Shown one piece after another: positions 62,532 to 64,000 of a stretch of DNA of 64,000 nucleotides. The DNA is from Candidatus Megaera polyxenophila (GTDB lineage: Bacteria > Pseudomonadota > Alphaproteobacteria > Rickettsiales > Rickettsiaceae), in contig AP017964.1 of NCBI GenBank assembly GCA_037101405.1, positions 248,001-312,000 of the forward strand. The letters run 5' to 3'. The notes beneath the pieces were generated by a model. The model was not told the DNA's origin. It made no database searches and worked only from the letters and a program-made list of their open reading frames with translations. The position numbers were made by a program, and so were the translations under genes. The first letter of the stretch is position 1. Every line of letters begins with the position of its first letter.

Positions 62532-64000
62532 ATGAATGTCTTTGATAATAAGAAAATAACCAAAGAATCTCTAATTAATCATTTACCGATTTCAATATAC
62601 AATAGCTTACAGGAAGCATTTTATAGTGCTAAAACCAGGATACCCAAGAAGTTCTTTATTAGTTTAATTTCAAGCTTAAAAAAGCAAAAAGAAACAGAAA
62701 ATAATATAACATTAATTTACCACAATTTAGTTAAAGCGAAGTTGTTTAAAGTTTTGGAATATTTTATTCATTTTCAAAACGAGCAAAATCTAATTAATAT
62801 GACAGCAACGGATACTAAAATTAGCTGTAAGGAAACCATAGAAGAATATATCAATAAAGAAGATTGGAGAATCAAAGCTAATGCGAACGTAAGTTATTCT
62901 AATGCGTCATTAATTAATCAAACGGCCGGAAAAATAATAGCAAATTTTTGGTTAGATAATGTTTATTCAGAAGAAGAAATGTTATCACATCGCATGGCAG
63001 ATATTCATATTCATGACCTTGACAGCCTTACGGGATATTGCGCTGGTTGGAGTTTAAGGGTTCTTTTAAATGAGGGATTTAATGGTGTTTTAGGTAGGGT
63101 TTCAAGTCGTCCGCCAAAGCATTTTAATGAAGCATTAGGTCAAATAGCAAATTTCTTAGGCGTTGTACAGTCTGAATGGGCAGGTGCCCAAGCGCTTAGT
63201 TCTTTTGATACTTATCTTGCCCCATATGTATTTAAAGATAATCTTAATTTTTATCAGGTAAAAAGGTTATTAAGGAAATTTATTTATGACTTAAATATGC
63301 CTACCCGATGGGGACAAAGCCCATTTACTAATATTACCTTGGATTTCAAGATTCCAAAAGACCTTCAGGAGCAAATTCCCTGCATTAATAACGAGCATTT
63401 GTTTGAAAACTTACAAGATGATAAAGAAGTATTAACAAGAGCCAATGCAAGAAATGTAAACTCTCTGAAGGACTTAACTTATAAAAACTTTCAGCCTGAA
63501 ATAGAAATTATAGATCAGGCTTTCTACGAAATAATGACGGAAGGGGATAGTAATAAACAGCCTTTTACGTTTCCTATACCTACAGTAAATATTACCGAAG
63601 ATTTTGATTGGGATTCGAAAGCCGCTAAAGCTCTGTTTGATAATACTGCTAAAATGGGTAGTTCTTATTTTCAGAATTTTATCGGCAGTCAATACGTTTT
63701 AGATGATAAAGGGAACAAAATTCCTAATCCGGAAGCTTATTCCCCTGACTCTGTAAGAAGTATGTGCTGTCGCCTTCAACTGGATTTAAGGGAATTAGTA
63801 AAACGTGGAAACGGATTATTTGGCTCAGCAGAAATGACAGGTTCAATCGGTGTAACCACCATTAATATGGCAAGACTAGGGTATAAGTTTAAAAAGGATA
63901 AAAAGGGACTTTTTGATCAATTAAAGTATTTAATGAATTTATGTAAATCCGTATTGGAAAAAAGACGTAAATTTGTTCAGGAAATGTACAATCGTGGATT
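62532..64000 (+). CDS. nrdD: Anaerobic ribonucleoside-triphosphate reductase (class III), N-terminal part
   Basis: Open from ATG 62532 to the window end (489 codons, no stop). It makes deoxynucleotides without oxygen using a glycyl radical formed by NrdG. Matches to NrdD are strong: ADIHIHDLDSLTGYCAGWSL with an active-site cysteine, EGFNGVLGRVSSRPPKHF, EWAGAQALSSFDTYLAP, MPTRWGQSPFTNI, SMCCRLQLDLRELVKRGNG and TGSIGVTTINMARLGY. The N-terminal 110 residues would hold the ATP-cone but look diverged. The glycyl-radical end lies beyond the window. An alternative ATG at 62536 is out of frame. Confidence 0.93.
   Translation, partial: MNVFDNKKITKESLINHLPISIYNSLQEAFYSAKTRIPKKFFISLISSLKKQKETENNITLIYHNLVKAKLFKVLEYFIHFQNEQNLINMTATDTKISCKETIEEYINKEDWRIKANANVSYSNASLINQTAGKIIANFWLDNVYSEEEMLSHRMADIHIHDLDSLTGYCAGWSLRVLLNEGFNGVLGRVSSRPPKHFNEALGQIANFLGVVQSEWAGAQALSSFDTYLAPYVFKDNLNFYQVKRLLRKFIYDLNMPTRWGQSPFTNITLDFKIPKDLQEQIPCINNEHLFENLQDDKEVLTRANARNVNSLKDLTYKNFQPEIEIIDQAFYEIMTEGDSNKQPFTFPIPTVNITEDFDWDSKAAKALFDNTAKMGSSYFQNFIGSQYVLDDKGNKIPNPEAYSPDSVRSMCCRLQLDLRELVKRGNGLFGSAEMTGSIGVTTINMARLGYKFKKDKKGLFDQLKYLMNLCKSVLEKRRKFVQEMYNRG

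Overview
The window is AT-rich, densely packed bacterial DNA. The housekeeping proteins (SodB, DnaB, FtsH, TilS, two-part holB-gltX operon, MlaA/MlaC, AmpG, TopA, DprA, DnaK/DnaJ) read like those of Rickettsiaceae, and the SodB N-terminus and the dnaB-nagZ-sodB order are Rickettsia-like. Scattered gene-transfer-agent (GTA) genes, toxin-antitoxin genes, a group II intron and many IS remnants fit a larger, mobile-element-rich relative of Rickettsia (for example a protist or arthropod endosymbiont). The genus is my inference; nothing here fixes it.

Layout. 1-275: end of a fluoride channel gene (crcB). 309-8923: a tight minus-strand run sdhB > small membrane protein > tilS > ftsH > trxB > dnaB > nagZ > sodB. 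9051-11253: gltX > holB. 11396-12034: radC. 12424-17597: minus-strand GTA tail/lysis module (hub protein with TIM barrel, DUF2793 protein, holin, endolysin). 17955-19598: broken Phd antitoxin, PIN toxin, RhuM/Fic protein. 12.1, 17.7 and 19.6-20.1 kb: four copies of a structured repeat, the last just before a small lipoprotein gene. 20759-23847: a NitT/TauT-type ABC importer. Then tRNA-Arg, a POT peptide transporter, an IS3 orfA remnant, a frameshifted surface protein with eleven 29-residue repeats, and a TPR protein.

30422-35434: rpsD, dprA-topA and a peroxiredoxin. 35620-38507: GTA portal, a small protein and the large terminase, far from the tail module and in unusual order. Next come tRNA-Thr, an HtrA-like protease, dnaK-dnaJ, an exported small protein, an aminotransferase-acyltransferase pair, a TPR-methyltransferase, mlaA-mlaC-trxA and a 1028-residue flavoprotein. 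52.4-57.9 kb is a nest of mobile DNA: an IS256 remnant, then an MFS transporter gene split precisely by a group II intron, whose own reverse transcriptase gene is split by an IS3 element; the MFS 3' end carries tandem duplications and runs into a convergent ppGpp-hydrolase-like gene. The end holds tRNA-Ser, ampG, a nitronate monooxygenase and, divergently, the start of nrdD (anaerobic ribonucleotide reductase). The nrdD upstream region contains a perfect FNR-type palindrome.

How it fits together: AmpG and NagZ are both peptidoglycan-recycling steps; MlaA, MlaC and the acyltransferase concern envelope lipids; TrxA, TrxB, SodB and the peroxiredoxin form a redox set; the two GTA modules are parts of one ancestral particle system. 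The strongest candidates for something new are the ~260-bp structured repeat family with covarying stems, the FNR-box/nrdD pairing, and the nested intron-in-gene, IS-in-intron arrangement.
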